From Cordilura impudica (taxonomy: Eukaryota > Arthropoda > Insecta > Diptera > Scathophagidae): 64,000 bases of DNA. Every line of letters starts with the position of its first letter. Position 1 is the first letter of the stretch. Shown here one piece after another: positions 1 through 9,870 of the stretch. The notes beneath the pieces are model-generated. The model was not told the DNA's origin, did not search any database, and saw only the letters and a list, made by a program, of their open reading frames with translations. Made by a program: the position numbers and the translations under genes. The DNA is taken from assembly GCA_963682025.1 (NCBI GenBank), contig OY821518.1:35814559-35878558 (forward strand), read 5' to 3'.

Positions 1-1
1 A

Positions 2-1074
2 ACAGAAATTGATATATGGAAAAATGAAATTCCTACTTCAACAAAGTATTGCAGACCAATAAAATTTGCATTCAAAAAGGAAACCAAAGATGTCATAACT
101 GAAGAAGTTTAAAAAATAAAAGATCAAATTAAGGAACTTCAACCAGTAATATTTAAATTTGATGACCAAGACATTGAAGTACATTTTAAAATGTGTCTCA
201 CAATGATTGATGGAAAAGTTGCAAAAGCTTTAGCTGGAACAAAGTCAACGTCAAGCTGCATTATATGCGAAAAGACATCAAGTCAATTAAGCCAACCCCC
301 ACCAGAAGACGATATTTCTAAGGAAGGCTACGAATTTGGAATGTCCCCTCTTCATGCTAGAATACGTTTCATGGAGCATATTCTTAAATTGGGTTATGAT
401 TTGGAATTTGGTCCGTTAGGCGAAACAGTGAGAAAAAAGAAAGAAAATGAAGAAAAAAGAAAGCAAAAAAAAACAAATTCAACAAAAATATCTACAGCCA
501 AGCCTCATAATCGACCAACCGAAACAAGGGGAAGGAAACACGAATGATGGAAATACTGCAAGGAGATTTTTTTCCGATCCGGAAACTGCAACATCTATCA
601 CAGGTGTAGATCATGAATTAATAAGACGATTCAAAATCATATTACAAGTTCTAGCATGCAGCAGAAAGATAAATGCTAAAAAATTTGGAGAGTACGCCTA
701 TAAAGCAGCTATACTTTATAATGAAAAATACTCTTGGAGATATATGCCATCCACAGTTAATAAAATTTTATACCATGGGGAATAAATAATTCAAAACAAT
801 ATGCTACCAATGGGAGATATATCTGAAGAAGCGCAAGAAAAAAGGAACAAAGACTACAGATTCTTTCGCGAGCATATCACAAGGAAAATGTCCAGATGTT
901 GTACTAATGAAGACCCTATCACTATTTTGTTGTGCACTTCAGATCCATATACATATGTCCAACATTCGTCAAAAATGGAAAACTACCTCTATTGAATTAG
1001 ACGAAGAAGCTAAACAACTTCTAGAAAATGAAAATCAAGGCTATTTAGAAGATATTTTTACTAAAATTGGTTGA
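2..1074 (+). pseudogene. RAG1/Transib-superfamily transposase relic, C-terminal two thirds (copy 1)
   Basis: The reading starts before the window. In order it shows an IWKNEIPTSTKYCRPIKF-type block, the second catalytic Asp region (LTMIDGKV, at about 200-225), a CIIC zinc knuckle, an SPLHARIRF block, the NDGNTARRFF block, a MPSTVNKILYH block, and EEAQEKRNKDYR carrying the expected catalytic Glu. It ends with NIRQKWKTTSIELDEEAKQL and a TGA at 1072-1074. The same order of blocks is known from RAG1 (second DDE Asp, CxxC, His pair, last Glu) and Transib transposases. The copy is dead: TAA at 110-112, a frameshift in the A-run near 466-474, TAA at 783-785 and a frameshift near 945-955. Family assignment is from memory of the family. 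The first catalytic Asp would lie upstream, outside the window. Confidence 0.82.
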
Positions 1075-1449
1075 TTTAAAGTACTTTTTCATTACACTAA
1101 CAACACGTTACACTTTTTTCCATATATTTAGTTAAAAAATTTTCTTGATTTAAAAATTTATATATTTTGTACAATAAAAATTGTTATATTTCATAAATTT
1201 ACCATAAAAATTGATATTTAAAAAGACAATAAAAAAAAATTTAACTAAAGCAAAAACATACGAGTTTTTCATTGAAACTTCTTAATAAATTATATTTTAA
1301 CTCGGGATCTTTCAAAAAAAAAAAAGCAACCTTTGGCCCTTGTGCACATTAGGACTAAAAAGTTTACGGGGGCCAAAGTTTCGCATTTTCTGAAAAAATT
1401 AACTTAAAAAATTGTTAAAAAGTATTAGCTGTAAAATTAACTGAAAAAA
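1075..1449. other. AT-rich spacer after the Transib relic
   Basis: No coding sequence or recognised repeat. It holds an A-run near 1311-1325 and may be the 3' non-coding end of the Transib-type element, but no CAC-type terminal repeat was found before the HINE-A copy begins. Confidence 0.4.
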
Positions 1450-2254
1450 CAAGTAAGAAAATTATAGTCGGTCTAGACCGACTATACGATACCCTATACC
1501 ATGCGTTTAGAAACCCTATCTCTTAGGCCCAACTAACTGGACATTGAAAATAAGCAAAAACCAAATTTGAGTGGGATTTTTATTAATTTTTTTGGCTGCA
1601 GATATGAAAAAGTTCATATCGGATGCTATATCTATAAAGGGACTAGGTCCAAAAATGGACCGATCCTGATAATGTTTGGTAAAGTCTCTTGTATTTTGCA
1701 AAAATGTGTACAAACAAAATTTGAGAAGAATTAGTGCAATATTTTTGTTTTTTAATAGATTTAAGTGAAGATCGGGAAGCAGCTCTATATGGGGTCAAAG
1801 GCATCATTTTTGGACTACTCATTAGTGGATGTAATGAACGCATACAAACCCAATTTGAGTAAGATCTATATGACAATTTGGATCTTATGGCAATTTATGT
1901 CGATTTCATATGGGTAATTTGTATGGGGGCTAGGTCTGAACATGGACCGATTCTCACCGATTTCAATAGCGTTCATCCCATGGCCGATAAAAGCTTATAT
2001 ACCAAATTTCATCAAAATATATTCATATTTGCGACCTGCAGTTTGATTACATGCTTTACATGGACACACAGACGGACGGACGGACGGACGGACGGACGGA
2101 CGGACGGACGGACGGACATTGTTAAATCAACTCAGAAAGTGATTCTGATTCGATCGGTATAATTAAAGATGGGTCTAGGTCAAATATTTTTGGTTGTTAC
2201 AAACAGCAGCACAAAGTCATTATACCCAAACCACATAGTGGTATAGGGTATAAT
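1450..2254 (-). mobile_element. HINE-A copy 1 (non-autonomous helentron, DINE-1-like)
   Basis: Read on the minus strand the element runs from a subterminal repeat ATACCCTATACCA (complement at 2239-2251) through a GTCY microsatellite to a second, inverted copy of that repeat (1489-1501). It then has a perfect 24-bp palindrome (1463-1486) with half-site TATAGTCGGTCT, and ends in CTTACTTG. Paired subterminal repeats, a GTCY core and a 3' palindrome are the known plan of DINE-1/HINE elements. There is no coding capacity; the 60-90 residue open frames inside it recur only because the repeat recurs. Confidence 0.8.
2071..2117 (-). repeat. GTCY/GACG microsatellite core of HINE-A copy 1
   Basis: About eleven tandem GACG tetranucleotides (GTCC/GTCT on the element strand). 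Other copies in this window have fewer units, so the block varies in length between copies. Confidence 0.85.
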
Positions 2255-2829
2255 AAGACATTATATTAAAAAAAAAACCTTTTTTACCTTTTAACACTTC
2301 ACTTTTGTACTAAAATTCAACTACAATTGAAAATGTATTTTAAACCCTCTGTACCTTTTTTCTTTTCGGTCGAGAATTACGTTTTATAGCAAAACTTATA
2401 GGCTAAAGTCTCACCTATCAAACCAAAGAAACCCCATATCAAAATTCAAATCCAATCAAAAGTTATAGATTTTTGACCGCCTTCTCGAATGGTCCACTGT
2501 GCGTCGTTTTATTGCTTGTTGCTGCATTGCACTTTAAAGTAATCAAATTTCCGTAGCACTGTTCTTCTTTCGAGAGGACCTTTTACTGCATTTAAAAATT
2601 CAAAATTTTATCTTTATCGTAAGTACACTCCGCATTAGAATTTTTAACCATAAATAGTTGAAAAAAATCAAACACATCACTACTTTTCAAATCGTTTTTC
2701 CATTTTAAATGACTGTTAGTATCTTTAAATAATCAATTTATAGAAGCTTTACAAATTTGATGCATAGGTTGCCGGCTAGAATATCTACTTCCGCCTTATC
2801 ACAATAGTAAATAAAATATTAAGGCCTTG
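2255..2829. other. Unannotated AT-rich spacer
   Basis: No open frame with family-like sequence and no repeat shared with the rest of the window was recognised here. Confidence 0.4.
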
Positions 2830-2832
2830 TTA

Positions 2833-3371
2833 TATGGCGTTCACACTTAAGTGTTTAGCGAAGTGTTTAGTGTTTATGCGATAAACAAGTCAAATTGAGA
2901 TGTTTTCCCATACATTTTTTCGTTTGGCTAAACATCTCAATTGAGATGTTTAAATCTTAAACACCTCAAAACCCAAAAATATGACAGAGTTGTATTTAAC
3001 TTTGCGCATGTTCAGTGCAATATTTCTCATGTTTGCCAAGTTGGCATCCTTGTTTTTTTAACATTACTATTAAAGTGGCATTACAATCATAAAAATACAA
3101 TACAAAATACAATACAAAAATGAAAATAACGCATCTATATTGATAATTTCATCATTAATATAATTTAAGTAGTTGGCCGCCAATTTAATGATATTATTTT
3201 TTATCAATTTTCACAATTTTATAACTTTTCAATTGTTTTTTATTTTTGAAACAGCTGTTCAGTTTGCTGAAATGTTTAGCTTAAACACACTAAATCAAGT
3301 GTGAACGACTGTGTTTTGATTTGCAAAACATGAGCTAAAACACCTCAAAATATCGTAGTGTGAACACCATA
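2833..3371. mobile_element. 539-bp MITE with TATGGYGTTCACACT termini
   Basis: The left end reads TATGGCGTTCACACT and the complement of the right end reads TATGGTGTTCACACT. Both are directly flanked by TTA (2830-2832 and 3372-3374). A 3-bp TTA/TWA duplication is typical of PIF/Harbinger-type elements, so this may be a non-autonomous member, although a different split of the TA-rich ends cannot be excluded. The inside is AT-rich with further small inverted repeats built on CTAAACA/TGTTTAG and no coding sequence. Confidence 0.65.
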
Positions 3372-3374
3372 TTA

Positions 3375-4018
3375 GCCACACGTAACCTTAATCAAACATG
3401 TCAGATGTTTTTTTCTGTTACATGAAATGCATTTAGAGCAGTTACTGAACTCATCTGTCACGTAACCGGAATGTCCCAATCTGTTGAAAGTAGATTTTTG
3501 CTACGTTTGCACGTGGAATTTGTGAACAGCTGATAAAGTTTGGTGAATTTTACACAGCAACATGTTGGTTCGTTTTTTACGTTCTATATTTGCACTAAAT
3601 GCCAACATAACATTTACGGTACGGATACATTTTAACAACGTGTGACTAAGTAGGACTGAAGTATATTTACTGCACCCATGGAAAGAATTTTGTTCCCCTA
3701 AGTAAAAACAGTGTCTATAGTCTTAATTACTAATGTATAATTCATTTCAGTAGCATAAGTTTCCGTTTTTTTAAATATTCACTCTACTTTTTAAATGAAT
3801 AAATAAAATTTGCCGAAAATAGGCTTTAATGTTTTTTGTACGGCACAAATTGTGCTGAATATTATGCCTTGAAAGTCAACATGATGACTATAATATAAGA
3901 TTACAATCCTACTTCAAAAGTGATATGTGAATGAAGGTGCAGCAACAAGCTGCAAGTTGTGGCAAAGAACCGTTATATTTTTTTCTTGTTTTATGCTGGA
4001 ATTCGCTTGAAATTGAGT
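3375..4018. other. Unannotated spacer between MITE and Tc1 element
   Basis: No coding sequence, tandem array or shared repeat was recognised. Confidence 0.4.
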
Positions 4019-5447
4019 CAGTACTTTTGTGTCACTTGAATAGAACATGCGTTTTGTTTGATCGTCTACTTTGGCACGTGCTCACAGAGTTTTCTCTGAT
4101 CGAATTTTTTTGTGATTTTCGGCTATTGTCTTTAATATAAAGTTCAAATGGGTCGAGGAAAAGCCTTATCTGAAGGGGAAAAAGGAAAAATAAAGGCATA
4201 CAAGGACTCTGGCCTATCAATTGCAAAAATATCCAAAAAAAAAAAATCAACAGGAGCCGACATGTCATATCGGGATTCTTAAGTAATGAGTCTGAATATG
4301 GAAAAAATATGAAAGGCCGCACGTGCAGTGTGCTCACCGAATCGGAAAGACGCCTCATATTAAGAAAAGCGTCAAATTCTCACGACTCTGTGGCGAAAAT
4401 TCTTGAAAAATGTGATGTAAATGCTAGTGTATCCACTGTCCATCGCGTTATTATGAAGGCTTAACACCTAAAGAGGTTAAAAATAAAGAAGAAGCCTCCC
4501 CTTAACCCGGCAAGAAAAGCGCAACGCCTCAATTTTTGTCGCAAACATGTGGCCTGGACCTTTTAGTGGCATAAAGTGGTCTTCTCAGACGAAAAAAGTT
4601 TAATTTAGAAGGCCCAGATGGTTATAGTTACTATTTCGATGACCTCCGCAAGGAACCCCATCATTTGGACCGTCTGCATAGCCGAGCTGGAGGTGTTATG
4701 GTGTGGGGGGCCATTTCCTACTATGGCACCTGCAAACTAAAATTTATGTCATCAACGATGAATGCTTTGTGCTACAAAGAAATATTAAAAGGGGCGTTTC
4801 CATTTTTTCAAAACCTTTTCGGGCCTCTCCCATGGATATATCAACAAGATAATGCGCCGATATATACAGCTCGGGTCGTAAAATCTTATATACAGAGCCA
4901 AAATGTGGACCTCTTAAGCTGGCCGCCATACTCACCCGATTTAAATATAATCGAAAATCTTTGGGGATGGCTGACACGTGATATATATGGCGCAGGAAAG
5001 CAATATTCGAGTGTACCCGAACTAGTTACAGCAATCGAATTAGCTTGGGACTCGATTTCATTAAATTACTTGGCTAGCTTGTATCAATCTCTTCCAAAAC
5101 GGATGACTGAAGTTTTGGAACATCAAGGTGGCTCGACGCATTATTAAAACAATTTTTTTTCTTCATTTTTATGTTAAAAATAATCTGAGATCTCTGATAT
5201 GTTTTTTTTGTTTAACTGTCCTATTCAAGTGACGCAAAATTTGAGCCCCTGAATTTGACGGATTGAGTTTAAGAATTTTTTGTTACTGATTAAAGCTTTA
5301 CCATGAAGAATTCCTGCTGGTTAAGACAAAGCAACTAAATGATCTTTAATTAAAAAAAAAAAATAAGTCTCTTATCATTGGTTTGGGAGCAGTGGGTGAT
5401 CGCAAACACACTTAGGGGGTGTCCTATTCAAGTGACAAGGAGTGTAA
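4019..5447 (+). mobile_element. Tc1-like transposon, degenerate, about 1.43 kb
   Basis: Ends carry the inverted motif GTCACTTGAATAG: left at about 4031-4043, right complement at about 5422-5435. A third copy of the motif, in the orientation of the right end, lies at 5217-5233. That gives the right side the doubled inverted/direct repeat plan known from several Tc1-like elements; I do not see the matching inner copy on the left. One transposase reading frame lies between the ends. Exact terminal bases and the TA duplication are not certain. Confidence 0.75.
4148..5147 (+). pseudogene. Tc1 family transposase, DD34E, frameshifted
   Basis: Begins at ATG 4148 with MGRGKALSEGEKGKIKAYKD, a Tc1 helix-turn-helix start, followed by the second helix region (SVSTVHRVI). 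The FSDEK block holds the first catalytic Asp near 4580. The largest intact piece (4665-5147) has VMVWGAISYYG, YQQDNAP with the second Asp, and YSPDLNIIENLW with the Glu. Counting residues gives exactly 34 between Asp and Glu, the DD34E spacing of the Tc1 family. The N-terminal half has frameshifts (one in the A-run near 4232-4245) and stops near 4462 and 4563, so no full protein is made. The C-terminus GGSTHY looks complete. Confidence 0.9.
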
Positions 5448-5461
5448 TTCTACACCTTTTT

Positions 5462-5879
5462 GATTTGTCATTTAAATCACAATATTATATATGTAACCAT
5501 AGAGGTTCCTCTTTTGGTAGGTCCAGGCTTATTCAATAAAATTTGGTTTTTTGGTAACCTGACTGTTTGAAGTGGTCGCTGTTCTTTCCAAACTACATTT
5601 TTGTCCTTAGATAAATATGTAACTGAAGCGCTGTGATCTATTTCTACTGCATCTTCCACATCCACGCTTTCAACGCTATTATTTGATGATAAATATTATT
5701 CGTCTTCTGCATCGCTGTCAGGTGAAAAAATGTTTGTCTTCACTATCATCAAAAAAGTCATCATCTTCGTCATTCATTATTTGTTGCAAGGTATTTAAGA
5801 ATCTGCAGCAATTTCTTTATGGAACAATCATATGTTAGAAATTTTATTTTACAATACTTACTTTTCTTCTTTGTGCCAT
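5462..5879 (-). pseudogene. piggyBac-like transposase N-terminal relic with apparent intron
   Basis: On the minus strand the reading starts at ATG 5879 with MAQRRK, directly followed by a GTAAGT donor-like site. After about 70 bases and a CAG comes LQQIMNDEDDDFFDDSEDKH and a second acidic stretch FSPDSDAEDE. These are followed by SVESVDVEDAVEIDHSAS, TYLSKDKNVVWKEQ and NQILLNKPGPTKRG. An acidic N-terminus followed by a W-K/S-x-x-P region and an RPGPT-like motif is the usual start of piggyBac-family transposases. There is one frameshift and one stop between the acidic blocks, and everything C-terminal of the KPGPT motif, including the catalytic core, is missing next to the Tc1 end. Family call from memory; moderate. 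Confidence 0.5.
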
Positions 5880-5943
5880 TATGTAAAAATACTCAATTAT
5901 GATGAATTACAAAAAAAAAAAAAAATATATATATAGTATATAT

Positions 5944-6513
5944 GGAGGGTTTCATGTCTAGTGCACCAACTTTTGAAACCGATGTCTTGCGATCGGGATG
6001 AAATTTGCACCAAGGTTAGTCCTATTGGATAGTAGCTTAAACACAAATTTTTCAACAAGATCGGTCCAGATCTCTCTGAGTTGGAGGGGAACAAAATTTC
6101 ACATTTTGGCCAAACAGGTGTTTTTTCTCATCCATGTAACTTATTACCTATTGTTCTTAGAAAATTTTTCTCCCAAATAGTTTTAGATAGCTATTTTTCA
6201 ATATTTCGGAAAAAATTACTTTAAAAAAACAAAAAAAAATTTTAGACTTTTTTTTTGCTAAATTAAAGCATTTTTTGCCTTTTTTTTTTGAAAAAGGGCA
6301 TTTTTTTTTCTTTTTTTCATAAGAAAGCTTAGGATTTTTCCCATAAGAGTTTTTTGGTCGCTCAGTGGGATGGGAGTGGGATATCTATCAAAATAAATGT
6401 TTTGTAACTCAAGACAACGGTTTTTCAATTTTTCACAAATGCACTATTTTGAATTTTAAACTTATACTGAGAAACTAGACAAATTAGCCTTTCCGAAGGT
6501 ATGTAACATACCT
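5944..6513 (+). repeat. Left terminal inverted repeat of the 2.77-kb transposon
   Basis: Matches the complement of 8116-8708 over its length, including GTGCACCAACTTTTGAAACC near the end, an internal run of T and A tracts, and GTATGTAACATACCT at the inner edge. Differences are scattered point changes and small length differences in homopolymers. Confidence 0.85.
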
Positions 6514-6809
6514 AACTAAAATTTCATACCCTCGATACTGTAATACCCAGAATATGTTAAACTTAGGAAAAAAAATCACTTTTTGTTGTAAAATTATTTT
6601 TTTTTATTTATTTGTAATAATAATTAAATTAATACATAATAATAATAATAAAAATAAAAAGATAAATAATTTAATAAAATTTAATCTTAATTACACTACA
6701 TCCATTTATATCATAACTATTTTTACACCTAATTTATTGTAGCTGATGAAGTACTTAAGTCTTGTAAATTTTTAAATACCCAGTCTTTCATCCAGCTTTT
6801 TTGTCGCCT

Positions 6810-8096
6810 TCATTTACTGCGTTTTTTTGTCAATCCTTTCTTGGCGTTACTAGGTTCAGCTGTTGATTTCGCTGCTGGTTTATTTGTTGTCTTTGGAAAG
6901 AAATCGCACTAAATAGAGGCAGAAAACTTTTTCAACTTGAGTCTTCCATCGACAAGCGGTATAAAAGCATGGTATTGAGCGGTGCCATCGATTGTTACCG
7001 CAGCATCGAATCTGCTCTTCAGTGTTTTCAATGTTTCCTTATGATCCTCTTTGCTACTAAAAACTATTTTAGTTTTTTTTTCAATAATTCTTTGCCCAAT
7101 GAAATAAAGCAGTCGCATCTAAGATGCGATCTTGATGAGAGCACTGGAGGCTATACTGCATTTTTTTTAAGGTTTGCTCCAATACCATCACATGCTCCTT
7201 TACCATGAGCAGTAGGATGAAAATGCCACTCAGCTGGCATTCCAAAATCTTTTTCATGGGCCATAAGATTTGCCAAGCTACTTTTGTTTTTAAAATGTTG
7301 ACGAGCTCCGTCCGAAACGTAGTATACCTTCGTTACTGTAGATTTAGATTTTAGAAATTTTAGTATTCTCTTCTGGTACTCATAAACGGCAACGCTATCA
7401 TGTTTTAAATCGTCGGATATGATTGCAATACTTTTGTGTTCCAGTTTTTCATCTTTCATGTAGTAAATAACTACTGTGAATATAGTTGCTTGGTCGGTAT
7501 TGAAGTGGAATGCTTGTATGGTATCCTGAAGAACATATTTATAGTTTTCTGCGAAATCATATGAAATAACGAACTCACCAGACTTCAAATTTATGTTCAA
7601 ATCCTTGAAAGTCATGGTTTCTCAAGTTTAGCAATCCGGTACACATTTCTTCCACAAAATCATCCACATTTAAAATGATTGTTTTCAATGTGCATCTGTC
7701 AGTCTAAATCCAAGAATCAAATTTGACCTCCTCTATATATTCTCGATCTAAAGACTTGATTAAATTTTCTTTGATGAATGTGGTTTTCGGGCAATTGGTA
7801 CATTCACCTAAGTGGTAAGAAGTTGTTGCATTAGGACACATAGTCAATTTAAGGCAATCGCGGTAATCGTGTAAATCTTCTGCCGAATCATCTGTTAAAT
7901 ACTTTAAGTTGATTTCCTTCAACATCAGTTTAAGATTTTCATGGTAAATGCAAACGCATACTGTATGAGTTCCGCTGCTTTCTGCCAAAACGCAAAGTTT
8001 TGGCCGCATTTGGGTTAATTTCGTGAAGCCAATTCTAACATCCTCGTGTTCAGATTGAAATGTTGCAAATAACTCTTTCAGGTTACAGATAACCAT
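6810..8096 (-). pseudogene. Degenerate DDE-like transposase of an unassigned insect/cnidarian TE family
   Basis: On the minus strand: a cysteine-containing N-terminal part (8096-7704, with RPKLCVLAESSGTHTVCVC and CTNCPKT), a stop (TAG), then TDRCTLKTIILNVDDFVEE in the same frame. A frameshift leads into GEFVISYDFAENYKYVLQD, VYYVSDGARQHFKNK, AEWHFHPTAHGKGACDG, another frameshift, and FDAAVTIDGTAQYHAFIPL. After a further stop there is a lysine-rich tail ending at 6810-6812. I recognise the AEWHF..HGKGxCDG block from uncharacterised TE proteins of insects and corals. The Asp in YDFAENY, the Asp in VSDG and the Glu in AEWHF are plausible DDE residues (inference). The usual longer N-terminus is missing, so the copy is truncated as well as frameshifted. 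Confidence 0.7.
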
Positions 8097-8115
8097 TCTC
8101 TTCTGTTATGTTATG

Positions 8116-8708
8116 AAGGTATGTTACATACTTTCGGAAAGGTTAATTTGTCTAGTTTCTCAGTATAAGTTTTATTTGTAAAGTTTTTCACAAAAATAGG
8201 AAAAAATTCAAAATAGTGCATTTGTGAAAAATTGAAAAACCGTTGTCTTGAATTACAAAACATTTATTTTGATAGATATCCCACTCCCATCCCACTAAGC
8301 GACCAAGAAGCTCTTAAAGGAAAAATTCTAAGCTTTCTTATGAAAAAAAAAAAAAAATGCCCTTTTTGAAAAAAAGGCAAAAAATGCTTTAATTTAGCAA
8401 AAAAAAAGTCTACAATTTTTTTTTTTTTTTTAAAGTATTTTTTTCCGAAATATTGAAGAAATAGCTATCTAAACTCTTTGGGAGAAAATTTTCTAAGAAC
8501 AATAGGTAATAAGTTACATGGATGAGAAAAAACACCTGTTTGGCCAAAATGTCAAATTTTGATCCCCTCTAACTCAGAGAGATCTGGACCGATCTTGTTG
8601 AAAAATTGTGTCTAAACTACTATTCAATAGGACTAACCTTGGTGTAAATTTCATCCCGATCGGAAGACATCGGTTTCAAAAGTTGGTGCACTTGACATGA
8701 AATACCCC
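8116..8708 (-). repeat. Right terminal inverted repeat of the 2.77-kb transposon
   Basis: Inverted partner of 5944-6513. The arm is slightly longer because of extra bases in its A and T runs. Confidence 0.85.
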
Positions 8709-8725
8709 ATATATATGTATATATC

Positions 8726-9149
8726 TGTGGTCACAAGCAATAACCGCCTAACTCGAAAATCATGCTTTCGAGAAAAATAGCTTTTTATATAAATGTAATG
8801 GGGCTTCATTACGACGTAAGTCAGAATATTTGTATTAATAACTTTTTAAATAACAGGGTTAGAGAAATGGGGATTTCACTTAAATATAAAGATTTTTTAG
8901 CAGAATATGATAGCATACATAAATCAAATCGGCGAAAATCATTCTTTCGAGAAAAATAACTGTTTATAAAAATGTAAAGGGAGTTTATTACGCCTTAGGT
9001 CAGTATGTTTTCATTAATAACTTTTTAAATAACAGTGTTAGAAAAATGGGGATTTCATGTAAATATAAAGCGTTTTTAGTAGAATACGATAGCATACTTA
9101 ACTCAAATCGTTCTTAAGTAGACCTAGGCGGTTATCGCTTGTGACCACA
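8726..9149. mobile_element. 424-bp MITE with 25-bp TIRs and an internal tandem duplication
   Basis: The left end (8726-8750) begins TGTGGTCACAAG and is matched by the complement of 9125-9149 with one difference in 25. Outside them ATATC and GATAT extend the symmetry. The interior is two direct copies of a ~179-bp unit. It lies 17 bases from the outer end of the 2.77-kb transposon. Confidence 0.8.
8751..9120 (+). repeat. Two tandem ~179-bp units inside the MITE
   Basis: CTTTCGAGAAAAATA recurs 179 bases apart (8765 and 8944), as do ATAACTTTTTAAATAACAG, AAATGGGGATTTCA and AGCATAC. The two units differ by scattered substitutions, so the duplication is not very recent or predates this insertion. 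Confidence 0.8.
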
Positions 9150-9154
9150 GATAT

Positions 9155-9539
9155 ATTCATGCACGCTGATCACCAAAAATGAAACTGAACTCATATCATC
9201 ATTATTCATATCATCAAAATTTCAATAATTCATTCAATTTGAGAATAATAAAATTTGAAATGAAAAAATATTCAATGAAAGCGATTTTATTGATTCTTTG
9301 ACTGAAAAAATTATTGATCGATGATTTTGAATGAAGATGAACTCAATTCAATTATATTCAATAGGAATAAAATGGTGAAATCCGCAAAAAGAAGCTTTTT
9401 GCCCTTTTATTGCTTTGTATAATCTAAGTTTAACAATCGAAATCATCAAAATACATCCCGCCAAGCCCAATTCGTTATAGGTCCCTTCGGACCTTTTCAT
9501 TATTTTAAAGCCAATGGGAGACTTACTAAGCGCAGGGCC
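9155..9539. other. Unannotated AT-rich spacer
   Basis: No recognised coding sequence or repeat. Confidence 0.4.
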
Positions 9540-9870
9540 AAATGAGTACCTTTCATTAAAAAACTACCTTTTGTGAAGAGAGTACCTTCTTAAATCAGTA
9601 AAATTTTATCTAAGGGCCTTTTCTTAAAAAAATTACTTCTTTAAAAAAAATCCGTTTAAAAAAAACTGTACTTTAATAAAATTAATATATTTTCTTAAGA
9701 AAGTAAATTCGCTTAAAAAAATTCCTTTGCATAGGAAGCTACGTTTCCTTAAAAAAGTACTTCTTAAAAAAAAATTCTTAAAAAAGTTACTTTTCTTAAA
9801 TAAAATGCCTTTTCTTAAAATAGTACCTTTATCTTAAAAAGTATTTTTTCTTCAAAAAATTTCTCTTAAA
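9540..9870 (+). repeat. Short array of the 18-bp TACCTTTTCTTAAAAAAG satellite
   Basis: Degenerate monomers such as GTACCTTCTTAAA, TTTTCTTAAAAAA and CCTTTTCTTAAAATAGTA recur every 17-30 bases in the same orientation as the large array at 38.2-43.5 kb. Confidence 0.7.

Larger units (their letters stand above)
5944..8708 (-). mobile_element. 2.77-kb DNA transposon with ~570-bp terminal inverted repeats
   Basis: Bases 5944-6513 and 8116-8708 are near-identical inverted copies and flank a single degenerate gene on the minus strand. The outer ends read GGAGGGTTTCATGTC on the left and GGGGTATTTCATGTC on the complement of the right, both next to TATA-rich flank, so the exact end and target duplication are ambiguous. 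The superfamily is not assigned. The very long terminal repeats and the central gene support one element and not two separate repeats. Confidence 0.8.

Noticed and set aside
6554..6742. 62-residue frame inside the 2.77-kb transposon
   Set aside because: Asn/Ile/Lys-rich AT sequence on the strand opposite to the transposase relic, without any conserved feature.
5944..8708. Reading the 570-bp inverted repeats as LTRs
   Set aside because: They are inverted, not direct, and no gag/pol or primer binding site is present.
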